DNA of 64,000 nucleotides, from the NCBI GenBank assembly GCA_030180135.1, contig CM058236.1, positions 47,536,947 through 47,600,946 on the forward strand. Direction: 5' to 3'. Positions 23,178 through 35,259 of the stretch are shown here, one piece after another (position 1 is the first letter of the stretch; every line of letters begins with the position of its first letter). The notes beneath the pieces are model-generated. The model ran no database searches, was not told the DNA's origin, and saw only the letters and a program-made list of their open reading frames with translations. Both the position numbers and the translations under genes were made by a program. This DNA comes from Orychophragmus violaceus. Taxonomy: Eukaryota > Streptophyta > Magnoliopsida > Brassicales > Brassicaceae.

Positions 23178-26100
23178 ATCTCCCACTTGTACTGGAATCT
23201 CTGTATTCATAATCCTTTTGTCACAATATCTCGATTAGTCATAAGGCAAGATTGGTGTCATCCTTATAAAGCCTAATCTTGTTCATCGGACTCTGATTCG
23301 ATACTGACAATCCAAACGACTCGGGACAGTCCGTTTGAGCATGGCCATGCATTTTCCAGTATTCAAATCTCCGATTGGCCTAGAGATATTCACTCCATTT
23401 ACATTGGAGGGACAAATCCCGTCTTGTTCCATCACTGTAAACTACTCATTTCATAATACACCCAAACAAGGTCCTTATAACTATCGCAGAACGATAGCGT
23501 TAGACAATGATCAAAGTGCATCAGTCCATGTGCAGTCACATGCATGCGAACTCAGGTCTAAGGACTATACTCTATAGTCGTAGTAAGAATCTCTTATGAC
23601 ACAGATATAAATATCCTGAAGAGTTCTTATAAGCGGGTCTTGTCCGGTCGTATGTTCCCAAACATACACCTATGTACTGACTTTGATGCCGCGCATCTAT
23701 GACACACTGAGACTTTGTCATAAGTCACGTACCAATCCAGTCTCACACGGTTGTTGGTGTTCCAATTTCAACAACCTTCGACTAGGGACAGGATGATATA
23801 AAACATTTATCAAATATAGGGTCTCATGATCAAGCTAAATGACTTCGATGACTCAAGATCAAGTCATTTACTTCGATGACCTATAAAATGGTTTATATCA
23901 CTTTGGAACGATTATTTCATCACAGTTAAAATAATCTTGAAATAATAATTTCATTAAACATCTTAAATGTTGTTTCAAGAACATATCCAATAACTAAATA
24001 AAGCCCTTTAATAACTCCCACTGAAATTAAGACTACATCTTAATTTTACTTATCCTACAGCAACAGTCCGCGACTCGTGCTTAGGCCTAAGGAGTGGCTT
24101 CGTTAATAGATTAGCAACGTTCTCATTCGTTGAAACTTGCTGATCTACTTAACATCTCTGTCATTTATCTTACGGAATAGGTTATACCTATCCTCAAGGT
24201 GTTTGGACCTCTGATGTGCAGCTAGTCTCATCTATGCTGGGAATCACATCAAGTTCAGTGACGAACTCTTCTTTCCAAACAACCTCTTTCGCCACTTCCC
24301 AAGCTGCGAAATGTTCAGCTTAAGTCATTGAGTCAGCAACAGTGCCTTGCACCGCCAGATAGACACAAGATATAACCGGACTGTGATCGGAAATCATCTT
24401 TGTCTATTGGAAACTTGCCTTTCAGACTCTATCGACTTATAGCACCTCACTTTCTCCGTAAATCAAGAACTTATCCTTAGTATTCCTCAAATACTTTAGG
24501 ACATACTTGATTCTTTGCTGGATTTGACTGGTCTTTATTTGTCTTGCTTAACATTAAAGCAACATCAAACAAGTATGTTTCATGGCATACATGATAGATC
24601 CAATTGCCGACGCATATGGAATCTCATCCATGCATTTAAGCTCAGCAGTTATCGTAGGATACTGTATCTTGCTTAACTTAATGCCATGTGACATTGGCAT
24701 AAAACCCTTCTTGGATTGCTCAAAACGTGTAGGACTTTGTCAATTTAAGAATCAGACTTTGTCCTATCAGCTCTTTTGGATCTCTATCTTTAGATCCAAA
24801 ATCCAAGAACTACGTGGCTTTACCCATGTCATTCATTAAACCAACTCCCAAGCTAGTCCTTTACCGACTACAGCGTTGGGACGTCATTTTCGAGAATCAG
24901 TATGTCATCGACATATAATATGAGAAATGCAATATCGCTCCCACTAATCTATTAGTAAACACACAGTTCCGCTTCGTTCCTGTTCAAGTCAAAACCTTGA
25001 CTACTTCAACAGAACGAAGATTCCAACTCCGATATGTTTGCTTCCATCCATGAATGGATCGATGAGGCTAACTTACATAAAATGTAATTTTTCGGAGTCC
25101 GGGCTCACTTTCGCTTCTTTGAATTTCGCAGATTCGTCGCTTTCAATGATCATCAGATCATGCGAACTTTCAATGATAATCAGGTTCAACTAATGACGAG
25201 AAATCACTCTCGGATTAGTAACTGATTCATTCATTTCTGCGAACTTCAGGCTCCACAGGTGTAGATTCTACAGAAATCTGTAAATCCTTCCGCTGCTCTC
25301 CCTTAATAGGTAAAGCAGCCTCCTGTATTTCTCGAATTTCTTCGAGTTATACTTTTACTCCCACTGTTCTTCTTGGAAAATAACTTCCCTTCTTAGAAAA
25401 CAGAATGGACGTAAAAGTAACAAGCCTTGGTTTCCTTCGGACAAGGCTCCACAGGTGTAGATTCTACAGAAATCTGTAAATCCTTCCGCTGCTCTCCCTC
25501 AACAGGTTGAGCAGCCTCCTGTATTTCTCGAATTTCTTCGAGTTATACTTTTACTCCCACTGTTCTTCTTGGAAAATAACTTCCCTTCTTAGAAAACAGA
25601 ATGGACGTAAAAGTAAGAAGCCTTGGTTTCCTTCGGACAACCAGCGAAGTAGTACAACTACAAATACTCAGTAAAGACGAATTTAGATCGATTCCAATCC
25701 ACATTTACGTGGTGTCTTTCAACTGATATTGGTGGAACTATTTCAGCGTAAACTTAGATAATTTAGAGCGTTATTCTTAAATAATATCATGGAAGATTTG
25801 TGTGACTCATCTTTAATCATTTCTAATAAGATCTGATTCTTTCTCAGAGAAAAACCTTCAGGTTTTCAGGAGAAATGAGCTGTGAAACGATTTCACACTC
25901 ATTAAGATGATCACACAATCAATGACTTAAGTATTCTCACTCGTGATTTAATCCAGAGTCTTAATACTTTTGTCATTCAGATCCTATACTTCATTCTGGA
26001 ACTCTTTCGACCATGTCAAAGAATTTCGACTTGTGTCTCATCAAATGAACACAGTCACACTCACTGAAGTAATCAGTAGAGACAATGAAGTACAGGAGAT

Positions 26101-26594
26101 TTTCTCTGGCATTACTGCTCATTGGGCCACATACATGAGTATGTTCCAGGTCCAATAAGCCTTTGGGCTTTTCTCTAGCTCGGCTAAGATAGGCCCTTTA
26201 TCTTTTGGTCTAGTAAACAGAATTCAAGTCTCATAAGATATTTTATCAAATGAGCCCAACAGTCCATGACTATGGGATTTCTGAATCCGACTTACTCTAT
26301 GTGACCAAGACTTTATGCCAAGAAAAATCAGGTTTAATTCATCAGATTTAAACCAATTCGGTATTTATGTTACATTTAGGCACTCTTTGGTTTAAGATAT
26401 AAAACCCATTCCATGAATAGGGTGCTACAATTAATATTTCATTAAGATCAAAAGAACAAAACTTGTCTTTTATCAAAATGAAAAACATTCAAATTCTTAC
26501 AAGAAAATGAAAGACAACTCTGCTTAAAGCAGGTACATTGTAGCAATTACTTAATACAAAACCAAGCCTCAAAGGGATCTATAAGTGAAAAACC
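23178..26594 (-). pseudogene. Copia-2 pol remnant
   Basis: Read on the minus strand, recognisable blocks appear in copia order: integrase near 26165-26085 (a THVCGPMSSNA-like piece), the linker at 25640-25249 (present twice), reverse transcriptase fragments at about 25240-24500, and RNase H near 24390-24270 (a VADS and AEHFAAWEVAKE region). Stops and frame changes are frequent, in contrast with the near-identical LTRs. No pol protein is possible. Confidence 0.72.
25249..25640. repeat. 196-bp direct tandem duplication in Copia-2 pol
   Basis: 25249-25444 and 25445-25640 are head-to-tail copies starting GGCTCCACAGGTGTAG and ending CTTCGGACAA, with only a few differences. Confidence 0.9.
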
Positions 26595-27614
26595 CTACGG
26601 CTGAGGCAGCATCCCAAGCTCCTTCCAGACATGTAGTTTCACTTGCCCTTCATTCAACGTTCTACTGTTGCTTAGGCTCTGCATATTATCACAAATATCA
26701 GTGCCACAACCAGTATCCAATACCTTTAAGGTAGAACTTGAAGTAATAACATGAATACCTGAGGAAGTAGTCGCATACATCGACTTTAACTCCTCATCAT
26801 CTTCCATGAATTTAATGCAATCTCTCTTCCAATGCCCTGTCTCCTTACAGTAGCAGCACTTACCAACGTAAGAGGTATCTGACTCGGGCTCAGAAGACAC
26901 ACGCTTGCCATGATTCAAAATCTGGACAACTTTGTCTTCACCCTTGTCAGCATTAGGTTTAGTAAACCTACCCTTCTCATTCATGAGATTGTACAGTGTA
27001 CTCTTCACGTTTGGCTCAACTGTCTTGAGCATATCATGCAGTTCAGTCAGCGTCTTCGTTAAGCCTTTCTTGATATAGTTCTTTCTGAACTTATCATAGC
27101 TTGACGGAAGTGACTGCAGAATGATTTCAGTTGCCAACTCTTGGCTAACTGGATAATCCAGTTTCCTCAGGTTATCAATGTAACCCATCATTTTACTGAC
27201 ATGAGGACTCACTGGATTATCATTTGGTAGCTTGCAGCCAGTGAGAGACTTAACCAACTGGTATCTCTCCACCCTTATCTGCTCCTGAAATTTCAATTTC
27301 AGGCTGCTGATCATCTCTATTGGCGACTCCATGTTCTCATATTGCTTCCGCAAGTCTGAGTCCATGGTAGCCAATATCAGACCACGCACATCTACCGCAT
27401 CATTATAATGCTTATTCCAAGCATCATATACTGCATGAGAAGCATTGGACCCGATCCTCACGGGGAGAGCTCTCTCAAGGACATAGTCCTTTCTCTCCTG
27501 TCTGAGAACTAGCCTCAGGTTCCGCGACCAAGTCAAGAAATTTGATCCGTTCAGCTTGTCCATCTCAAGGACAGACCGGATCGAGAAAGTGTTTTGATTG
27601 TTTGTGCTAGTCAT
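26595..27614 (-). CDS. Copia-2 gag with start of protease
   Basis: The 339-codon frame starts with ATG at 27614. KLNGSNFLTWSRNLRLVL lies near the N-terminus, followed by the helical retrotran_gag_2 region with LPSSYDKFRKNYIKKGL. The zinc knuckle CCYCKETGHWKRDC is at about residues 253-266, and the protease start VLDTGCGTDIC at about 297-307. The frame ends about 30 residues later, where normal copia elements continue into integrase. It can make capsid and nucleocapsid but no enzymes. The leader between primer site and ATG is about 1.6 kb. Confidence is high for identity; expression is unknown. Confidence 0.85.
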   Translation of the reverse strand: MTSTNNQNTFSIRSVLEMDKLNGSNFLTWSRNLRLVLRQERKDYVLERALPVRIGSNASHAVYDAWNKHYNDAVDVRGLILATMDSDLRKQYENMESPIEMISSLKLKFQEQIRVERYQLVKSLTGCKLPNDNPVSPHVSKMMGYIDNLRKLDYPVSQELATEIILQSLPSSYDKFRKNYIKKGLTKTLTELHDMLKTVEPNVKSTLYNLMNEKGRFTKPNADKGEDKVVQILNHGKRVSSEPESDTSYVGKCCYCKETGHWKRDCIKFMEDDEELKSMYATTSSGIHVITSSSTLKVLDTGCGTDICDNMQSLSNSRTLNEGQVKLHVWKELGMLPQP

Positions 27615-28760
27615 AACTGAAAAATTAAGATAAAAGGATTTTAGTTAATATGTTCAATATGATTAATCTCGTATTAAATTTAATATGATTAATCATGCAT
27701 TATATTCAATAACATCAGTTACCCTCAATAGAATATAATGATTCCAAGATCCACATATAACTAAGATTAAAGTGGGCCACTGGCCGTCACCAAACCTTAG
27801 CTTATATCGGTAAGCCCTATATCGGCTAATTATATCCGTGATATAACTCTTGGTTGTGAATCTGGGCCCGAGGCCCAATCCACTCTGATGTCTCAAGGCC
27901 CGGGACTCCCGATGGCCCAGTCAAGAAAACCATACTATACAGTCATGTAATCATTAATGTCTGGGACTCCCAATGACATTTATGAATCACAAACCGTCTT
28001 ATCCACGCAAAAGCAGACACCCTCACACTGTAAGGCCATGAATACAATTGAATGGGCTTCGACAGCTGACATAGAATGGACAAGACATCCAACGCTTGAT
28101 ATTATTTGAGGTTCGTAGGTTTATTTAAAAAAATTCATTCCCAAAATAGAAGATTACTATTTCGGGAAACTTTCCATTTTTGGAAACCTACTATTTTTGG
28201 AAACTTTCTAAAATTGGAAACTTTCTAAAAACGGAAACTTTCTAACTTTAGAAATTTCTTAAAATCCGAATCATGCAAATCTAGAAACTTCTATAAATTA
28301 AGAAACTTTCTAATTTCAAAATATCGGAAACTTTAATTTAAAATCGATTTATATTCTTTATAAAATAAATTTTAAATTATTCTGAAGAAAGACTCAAATA
28401 ATTGGCCCAATTGTTTTAACTTCTTGGCCCGAGGCCCAAGAATTGGTCCATGTCCAAGACATGACCCAATTGTCCAATTAAATGACATAACCGGTCTGGT
28501 TCATTAAAATTGGTCTAACCAAATTTTAATTACTACGATGACCACAATTGTCAACCGGTTATTTACTAAACCGGATTTTCTCAATTTATTTGGTCCAACC
28601 AAATCAAATTAGAAAATCCTGGTTTAGGCACTAAATCCAATAATTCTTTCGACATTGGATTTCTTGTCCCGGTTTAACCAGACTTAATAAAATTATTAAA
28701 TCTGTTTATTAAACCAGGACGAATTAATTTTAATCAAAAAATTAAACCGAGCCTTAAACC
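27615..28760 (-). other. Copia-2 leader, gag-proximal part
   Basis: Non-coding. It holds a GGAAACTTTCTA-type short repeat at about 28160-28345 and AACCGG/CCGGTT-rich text at 28490-28720. No gene is seen. Confidence 0.55.
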
Positions 28761-28764
28761 AACC

Positions 28765-29065
28765 ATGTCGATCGATGGACCAACCGTGTCGATCGATCCA
28801 TCAACCGCATCGGTCGATGCTCTTAGCATCGATCCTGCATCGACCGTGCATCGATCCTGTATCGATCGATGCTCTCACGCATGCACTGAACCGAGCCAAA
28901 ACCCTAACCGTGTCGATCGATGTGCACCAACCGCATCGGTCGATGCACCAATATCGAACTTGCATCGATCCTGCATCGATCGATGCTTTCACGCGTTAAC
29001 AGGGTTAGCCGATAGACTGTATCGACCGATCCATGCGATCGTATCGATCGATCCATGCGATCACA
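28765..29065. repeat. Array of CGATCG palindromes in the Copia-2 leader
   Basis: At least a dozen TGTCGATCGAT, GCATCGATC and GCATCGGTCGATGC variants in 300 bp. The block 28765-28875 is partly repeated at 28910-28990. The position, between primer site and gag, is the same as for the array in Copia-1. The open frames here on both strands are by-products of a stop-free repeat. Confidence 0.85.
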
Positions 29066-29252
29066 GTCGATACTGCCTTATGAAAATCGCATTCTACCAA
29101 ATCATATAGCTTGGTTTCTGCGATTTTATGTGTGTTTAGGTTTTAATTCTTGTTATTTAAGTGGTTTCTCTTATCAGTAGTTGATTCAAAACACTTTTAA
29201 ACAAGAAAAACAATCCTAAACTTGAATCTAAACAAGAAAAACCAGAACCAAT

Positions 29253-29265
29253 GGCTCTGATACCA
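29253..29265 (-). promoter_or_regulatory. Copia-2 primer-binding site
   Basis: The minus strand reads TGGTATCAGAGCC one base from the 5' LTR, the initiator Met tRNA type. Confidence 0.9.
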
Positions 29266-29266
29266 C

Positions 29267-29939
29267 TGAAGGAATGTTTAGATGTATCCTGATTCAATTC
29301 TCAGATTCAGATAATCCTAAACATGCGGATCTAGGTTCTCTCGAATAGAAACAAATGATGATCTCACCTTTTACCTGTTTTGTGCAGCGGAAAGGGAGAA
29401 CAGGTCAGAGATCAGAGAGCCACCGAGAGGTAACTCCTCCAGAGGTTCACACACGCACACCGAGCAGGAAGAGGCTGCTAGACCAGTAGGGAATCGGCGC
29501 AGAGAGAGAGAGGAGGCTCGCGGCTAGGGCTTATTTTCGACCTGAACTCGTCTTAAGTTTATATAACTCGTTCAGTTCGTTTTGGGCCATTTGGCCCAAA
29601 GGCCAATTAACTCCGAGGCGTTCGCGCACTGTGTCGATCGATACTCCTTGTGTATCGATCGACACACAGTGGCCAAACCCAATTATTCTCTCTAAGTACA
29701 GTAAATGCCTAGCACTTTTACCGTACTTCTGCTACACCATTCCTACATGTTTTCCTGTTAGCTTAGGCGTGTGACCCATATGGGATCATATAATAAAGGC
29801 AATAAGTCCAAGACTTATAGATCATGAGCGGACTCTAGCAAGCCATCATGACCCCCAGTATTATATGACTTATGTCTGATCATTGACATACTCTTACTTT
29901 CTAGAGACAATACCGAGATTACTGGACACAATTCCAACA
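29267..29939 (-). repeat. Copia-2 5' LTR
   Basis: 673 bp, differing from the other LTR at three positions (near 22852/29614, 22985/29747 and 23147/29909). It includes the same palindrome pair at about 29632-29667. Confidence 0.92.
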
Positions 29940-29944
29940 AATGT
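29940..29944. repeat. Copia-2 target duplication, right
   Basis: AATGT, an exact match to 22500-22504. Confidence 0.9.
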
Positions 29945-30120
29945 GTGGCCGCACTCAAACGAACTGTAGTTCAGTTGTTTGTATTGTTCATTATAAGATC
30001 AGGAGTTCGATAAACACGATGTTTGCTTAATAAGGATGACACCAATCTTGCCTTATGCCAAATCGAGATATAGAGACAAAAGGATTATAGGAATTGATGA
30101 TTCCAGTACAAGTGGGAGAT

Positions 30121-30141
30121 TGTTGGGATAGTATCCCAACA
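30121..30141 (+). repeat. Copia-1 3' LTR collapsed to 21 bp
   Basis: After the polypurine tract (CAAGTGGGAGAT) come the first 12 bases of the LTR (TGTTGGGATAGT) fused to ATCCCAACA, followed by the CTTCA duplication. About 620 bp of LTR interior is missing, and what remains is nearly a perfect palindrome. Confidence 0.85.
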
Positions 30142-31038
30142 CTTCAGACCCCCGCCAATACCTGACGGCTTTCAACACCGCATTAGCACGAACGCAACTC
30201 CCTCAAGAAGAAAGAGACGCCGGCTTTTGCCGACTCTTCGTTGAGAAGCTAGGAGGCGCCGCTCTCGACTGGTTCTTACGCTTAAAAACGCAATTTGTCG
30301 ATAGCTATCACCAATTAACGACCGCATTTCTCGAGCACCACTCCACGATTAGCCAGGAAGAAACTCCTAACGCCGATCTCTGGGCCATAAACCAAGGACC
30401 AAAGGAATCCCTTAGGTCATATATCGATGGGTTCGAAGCCACCGCCTCCGTAATCCCAGTGGCAGACGAAGAAGGGCTTCTGGCACTGCGATACGGGCTC
30501 TGGCACGATTCCCCTTTCCACTACGTGCTGATCACGAACAAACCGTGCAACCCTCCACCTTTCCGCTACGAACTGATCACGAACAAACCGCGAAACCCTC
30601 GGAGACGCCCTCCTCCGGGCGCCAGCCTTCGCTGCAACGGAAGAAAAAAGGAACTCGTTGATAAAAACGTTCTCCTCGGCCGAGAGCGTAAAGGAGCTTG
30701 CACAAGGGCGCCTCAATGAAAAAAGGAAGAGGCCAGGAGTGCATTGCGGCATCAGTCAGCAAAACCGGGCACGGAGCAAGCCCATACGAGTCGACAACCA
30801 AGATTGGCTTTTCTGCACTTTTCACCAACGATCCGTACACGACACCACCGAGTGCCGGCATCTACGAAGTATTTTACTCAGCGAGTACCAAAGAAAAGTG
30901 ACAGTCCCGACCGATCAAAGCACACCAATGACCCCCCTCGGGAGCCAAAAAATGGATCAACCGCCCATACGCGAAGAGAAGCAGTTGGAGCAACCTGACC
31001 AGCAGTGGGAAGAACAGGAAACAACCGTTGTGGCATAG
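30142..31038 (+). pseudogene. Gypsy-A gag, 3' part
   Basis: It resumes after the Copia-1 target duplication with DPRQYLTAFNTALARTQLPQ, the retrotransposon gag core (ALDWF, LWAINQGPKESLRSYI). It resembles the Gypsy-B gag core closely in layout. A 40-50 bp direct duplication at about 30525-30600 (ACTGATCACGAACAAACCG twice) disturbs the frame. A further frame at 30658-31038 carries the zinc-knuckle-like FCTFHQRSVHDTTEC and then stops. The gag is broken and no protease follows in an intact frame. Confidence 0.75.
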
Positions 31039-33291
31039 TTTAAGCGAATTCGCCACAAAGACACCGAGAAAACCGTCACGCTAAGCGGACACGCTCACGC
31101 GATCACAAGAGGGTCATCAACTCGAACCAGCTCGGAGCGATCAACACAACCACACGCTCAAAACGTCAGCACACAACGACGGGAGGACAACTCCATAACC
31201 GAGGGATCGAGAAGCAACGAGGAAATCGCTCCCACCACGAAGAACCGAGCGAATCTTGGGATAGTCCATAATGACTCGCTCACCGTCAAGTTTCGCTCTG
31301 GCGATCAGAAGGCCATCAGAATCATGCTAAACCCAAATAGCTCAATCAACCTCACCTTCAAGAGGACCCCGCAAATATCAGAACCGCAAAAGCTTTCCGC
31401 CGACCCCACCGATGACATGGCCAAAGCAGTCGAACTATCAGGGCACGTCGAGCAGATAATCGTAACGAACAAGAGCAAACAAAGCCCCACGACGGACAGA
31501 TAAAACGCGTCGATCAGCTCGGATCACTCCAGCACTCTCTAAAATAACGGCGTTACCGAACAACAAGCACCAAAGGTAAAAACAAGCTTTCCCTCGTTAT
31601 TGTAAAAACTAACAAGAACTACGCTCGGCTTGATTTCTCCTCGGAGAGTACGTAGGCAACCCGTACAGGGTGCAGTCGCCTTCATATTTTAAATCAAAAA
31701 TTCTTTCACACGACTACGCTCCCTGGCAACTAACCATCGACATTCTAGCCAAATGATTGATCAAATAAACACATGTACCATGCACAGTGACATAATACGT
31801 CACATCCTCGTAAGCCGGGCCCAGACCCCGCATGAGTCCTTAGGAAAAGTTTTGTAAGCCGAACCTCCTTCGCATAACTATGTTCAAGGACTCCACAGGA
31901 TAAGCCGAGCATGTACTCGCGCCTAGGTAACTAAACAGATGACGAGATAAGCCGAACCAAAAAAAATTTGTAAACAAATGGGTGAGCATTGTTTCGGTCC
32001 GAGAAAATAAAAAACATGATAAGCAGAGCACGTACTCGCACCTAAAATTTGATCTCCCTAAAGCCAAGAAACGACTCGCACCCATCAAAAAAAGAGGGGG
32101 AAAAGAAGAAAGAAACAACCAACGTCTCTCTTTTCTTCCATTCAATTCTTGTCACAATTACAAGGAAACAAGCAAAAAAAATACATATATACCAAAGAGA
32201 ATCTAATTTCTTGAAAGACGGTTTCATCCAAACCAGAATTCACATTCTCTATTACAAGGGAAACCCCAAACAAACAAAAAACGGCAATAAACAAACAGCA
32301 ATATGCACGCGAACACCGCGTTGAACGTTTGTTCCCTGAAAGGATGTCCTCAAAAGGCAGAAGATCTGAACAAAGGCAACAAGTCGAGGCAGTTCAAGGT
32401 GGGGTAAAAGTCGACCTCACCACGCCAAAAGAGACGACCAGGATCAAAGGACGGACCCCACAGATCTCCTGGACTGTCCGACGCTGGCCACACCCTACAA
32501 AAGGATGTCTCCCTCGCAAGAAGAATGGAGAGCCAACCCGACCCTCTGCTCGTCGGCCTGCAAAAAAAAAAGCATTAAAAGAAAACACCGACGCAAAAGC
32601 TGGGAGGAAGAAGAACACAAACATCCAACCAATGGGCCACACGCTCACGTTAAAGCGTCAAGTTCAAGACAGGGCATCCTCCGGCGCATTACTAAAATCA
32701 ACTACACATCAAAACCACCTTCTATCTCACAAAGACAACAAGCAAGGGAGGCTATCAGTATACACCCAAGCATCGGTGTTGTCTGACAATATCGTCGGAA
32801 GAATAGCCTCGCTGCCAAAGTCTACCTGAGTGCGGCCGTCTGTCAACCAAAGCTCAACCCTATTCAACAAAACAAAAAGAAAGGGGGGGGGGGGGTTATA
32901 ACCAAAAAGGGTAGCAGTTCTCCAAAGCAACACATTCAAAGCAGTACAATGGTTATCAACGCAGCCTTCAATTCGAAAACGGCGATTCACCCTTCCACAA
33001 AACCCAAGAAACAACTGTTGAAAAGCAATAAATACGCATGAGCAAACCTCGGAAACCGAAGAAAAATACTGCCAAAATACATCAAGACTCTTCCAAACAA
33101 ACACGAGCAGGAAAACGAGATTACAACGCCAAAAAAAATCACAAGGAAAAGCAGGATAAGTATTTACACAAGGCCAGAAACAGCCAAAATTCGCTACAAA
33201 AAAAACACAACGAAGGAAAGAAGAAGGCCCACAACCGGGCACCTCCCATAACAAAACCAAAAGGCAACATAACCACTTTAAAAACACTAGA
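31039..33291. other. Gypsy-A spacer without pol
   Basis: Where pol would lie I see only short remnants. 31265-31500 has a faint protease-like tract. 31640-31665 carries GAGTACGTAGGCAACCCG-like text, which in Tat-type elements lies downstream of pol and is present in Gypsy-B near 54600. The rest is A-rich, with a G run near 32885. Predicted frames here show no family features. Confidence 0.55.
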
Positions 33292-35254
33292 CTAATCTAA
33301 GGAACCCGATACATCAGGGGAAACTGCAGCCTCAACTGATGTAGCCCCCATTCCACCACTCCCTGCCACTCCGTCAGCAATGGCTTCATCGCTAGACAAC
33401 CCAGAAAAAAGAAAAGCAAACGCGTCACGAGGCCCAGGAACAACAGGCTTCAACGCACTGACTTCTTGATGAAGTAAAGGTTCATCCCACTCCAAATGAG
33501 CAATCAACGCGGGAGGAACATGGATTCCTTCCCAAAAAAGCAATCGGTATGCACCTAGAACGACAACCACTTGATTCAGAACGAGAATCTTCCGGAATTA
33601 ACGATCTTCCCGCTCCCTCTCCGATCTAGACTCCATAAGATGATTGGGAATCACTTTACATAGAGATCTTCTCTCAACCAAAAGACGCTCATCAATGGAA
33701 GCCCGCAGCTTGCCGCACTGAGAAGATAGGTGACTAATTTCCGACCTCAGGCGATCGACCTCGAGACGCCCATCATAGTTTGCACCCTCGAGATCTGCAA
33801 CCCTCTTCTCGAGATCCACAACGCCTCACCTCTCAAGTACCAAAGCAGCTGCAGAATTCTTAGGTTCCCCAAGCTGTTCACGAGCCGCCTTCAGTTCACA
33901 AGCAGCACCGCGCAATTCATCGACATGCTCCCTAAGAACGCCACCTGTTGACTCGGCCCGTTTTACGTCAAGCTCGTAAAAATCCCTAAGCTGGTTAAAA
34001 ACTGCGGCCGAATACAAATAGAGAGGGAAACGGTCAGCCGAATACATAGCCAAACAAAACAATAAGCGAGACCAACAAAACATACATTAACAACACGATG
34101 ACTAAAATCCTCGTGGAGGTCGGGCCTGAGCATCTCGGCGATAGAATTAACTTTTGGGGATGCTTCACCACAATCAGCTGGACAAGATCGGCGCAAGACC
34201 TTTTATCATCCACCAAAGGACCCTCCCCCATATGACAATACGACCAAGTAAAATCCATCGGATCAGGTTCCCGACTGGTCCCCAACCCACCACCACAGAG
34301 AGAGATGGGACTGAAATCCGCAAGACGGGAACGATCAACGACATTCCCATGACCTTGTCAACAACTTCGAAACGCAAAGTATCAGAAGCTTCAGAACCAA
34401 CACATCCCCCTCGGGAAGCACAGACTCCGGACCCAGAGCGTCAACTCCGGAAATGGGCACTCGATCAGACTCAACCTCCCGGTCCCGTCTGACATCGCAG
34501 TCAACCTCCATCGCAAAAGTAGCCCCCGCCCTGACTCCCACCACCAGCAGGCGACTGCGCGACAACCCGCTCAGCAGCATTAGGATTCCCCTCAAGATCG
34601 ATAACAGGCGGACTCCCTGCAAACGAAGTAAACTCCCCATTAGAATGACTAGCAGAACTCACAGCCGGACGATCACGATCATCACTCGAAACCTTACGTC
34701 TCTTCCTATGAAGACGAGGAGACAACGACCCACCCACCCATCGGGCCGAAGACGACAACCCCAAAAACTCTGACAAAACAGCCAAAAAATCAACAAGGGG
34801 ACACATTCCCACAATAAAAAAGGGGGAGGGAGAAGGATCCATACCTGAATCAACTTTCTCGAAACAAGCCCGACCCTCAAATCAAAAAGAGTCTTTTCCT
34901 CCTTTTTCTACCTTGAAGGCCAGGATATCAAACGCTGAGCCCTCATCTTCCTCAAACTCTCAGAGAAACCCGCAGTCCAAAAACCAAAAAAAGGGCAAGC
35001 TGCAGAACAAACAGCAGACGCGGGACGAGTCACGTCAACAACAACAAACACCAAAACACAAAAAAGAACAATAGGAAAAGAACTACCAGGGTCAGTATTC
35101 CAAGCCGAAAAGAAGATCTTGTCCACATCGAACGTCAACGCACTGTTAACTCACGCAAAGAAGTAGCCATCCTGCCATCGATCCGTCTTATCTGGAGGGT
35201 CGGACACAATCTTCTGACAATGCTTAGGAAAAGCTTCGTATAGAAAGTCCCGGT
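33292..35254 (-). pseudogene. Gypsy-A antisense gene, C-terminal part
   Basis: On the minus strand, descending from 35254, a DRWQDGYFF region corresponds to the DRWRERPFWF region of the Gypsy-B antisense protein. An intron-like gap and a long coiled-coil tail follow (NQLRDFYELDVKRAES near 33990, DLEKRVADLEG near 33815), finishing at 33292 with a Ser/Ala/Gly-rich end. Several frame breaks are present. The N-terminal half lies beyond the Athila-like insertion at 40437-41108. The family fits Transposase_28 ('putative gypsy type transposon'), known as an antisense frame of Tat-type elements. Its function is unknown. Confidence 0.7.
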
Positions 35255-35259
35255 GGTTT

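Larger units (their letters stand above)
22505..29939 (-). mobile_element. Copia-2: young Ty1/copia element inserted in Copia-1
   Basis: Two 673-bp LTRs (22505-23177 and 29267-29939) differ at three positions by my reading, all transitions. AATGT flanks the element. The primer site for initiator Met tRNA is next to the right LTR on the minus strand (29253-29265), so transcription runs right to left. A polypurine tract (reverse complement of ATCTCCCACTTGT, 23178-23190) abuts the left LTR. Gag is intact but pol is badly degenerate. With nearly identical LTRs this means the copy was already pol-defective when it inserted and was moved by proteins from another element. Confidence 0.92.
16222..30141 (+). 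mobile_element. Copia-1: degenerate Ty1/copia element inside Gypsy-A gag
   Basis: The element begins TGTTGGGATAG at 16222 and ends ATCCCAACA at 30141, flanked by perfect CTTCA duplications. The 5' LTR is full length, with a TGGTATCAGAGC primer site (initiator Met tRNA type) right after it. A long leader rich in paired palindromes, a frameshifted gag and remnants of integrase, reverse transcriptase and RNase H follow in order. The 3' LTR has collapsed to 21 bp. Copia-2 is inserted in the 3' non-coding part. It is old and not autonomous. Confidence 0.9.

Noticed and set aside
28765..29109. Open frames with SIDT, VDRH and HRSM repeats
   Set aside because: They come from the CGATCG palindrome, which has no stop in any frame. 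No start, domain or codon signal supports a gene.
32329..33287. Open frames of 60-186 residues in the Gypsy-A spacer
   Set aside because: Low-complexity A-rich DNA read in several frames; no match to pol or the antisense protein.
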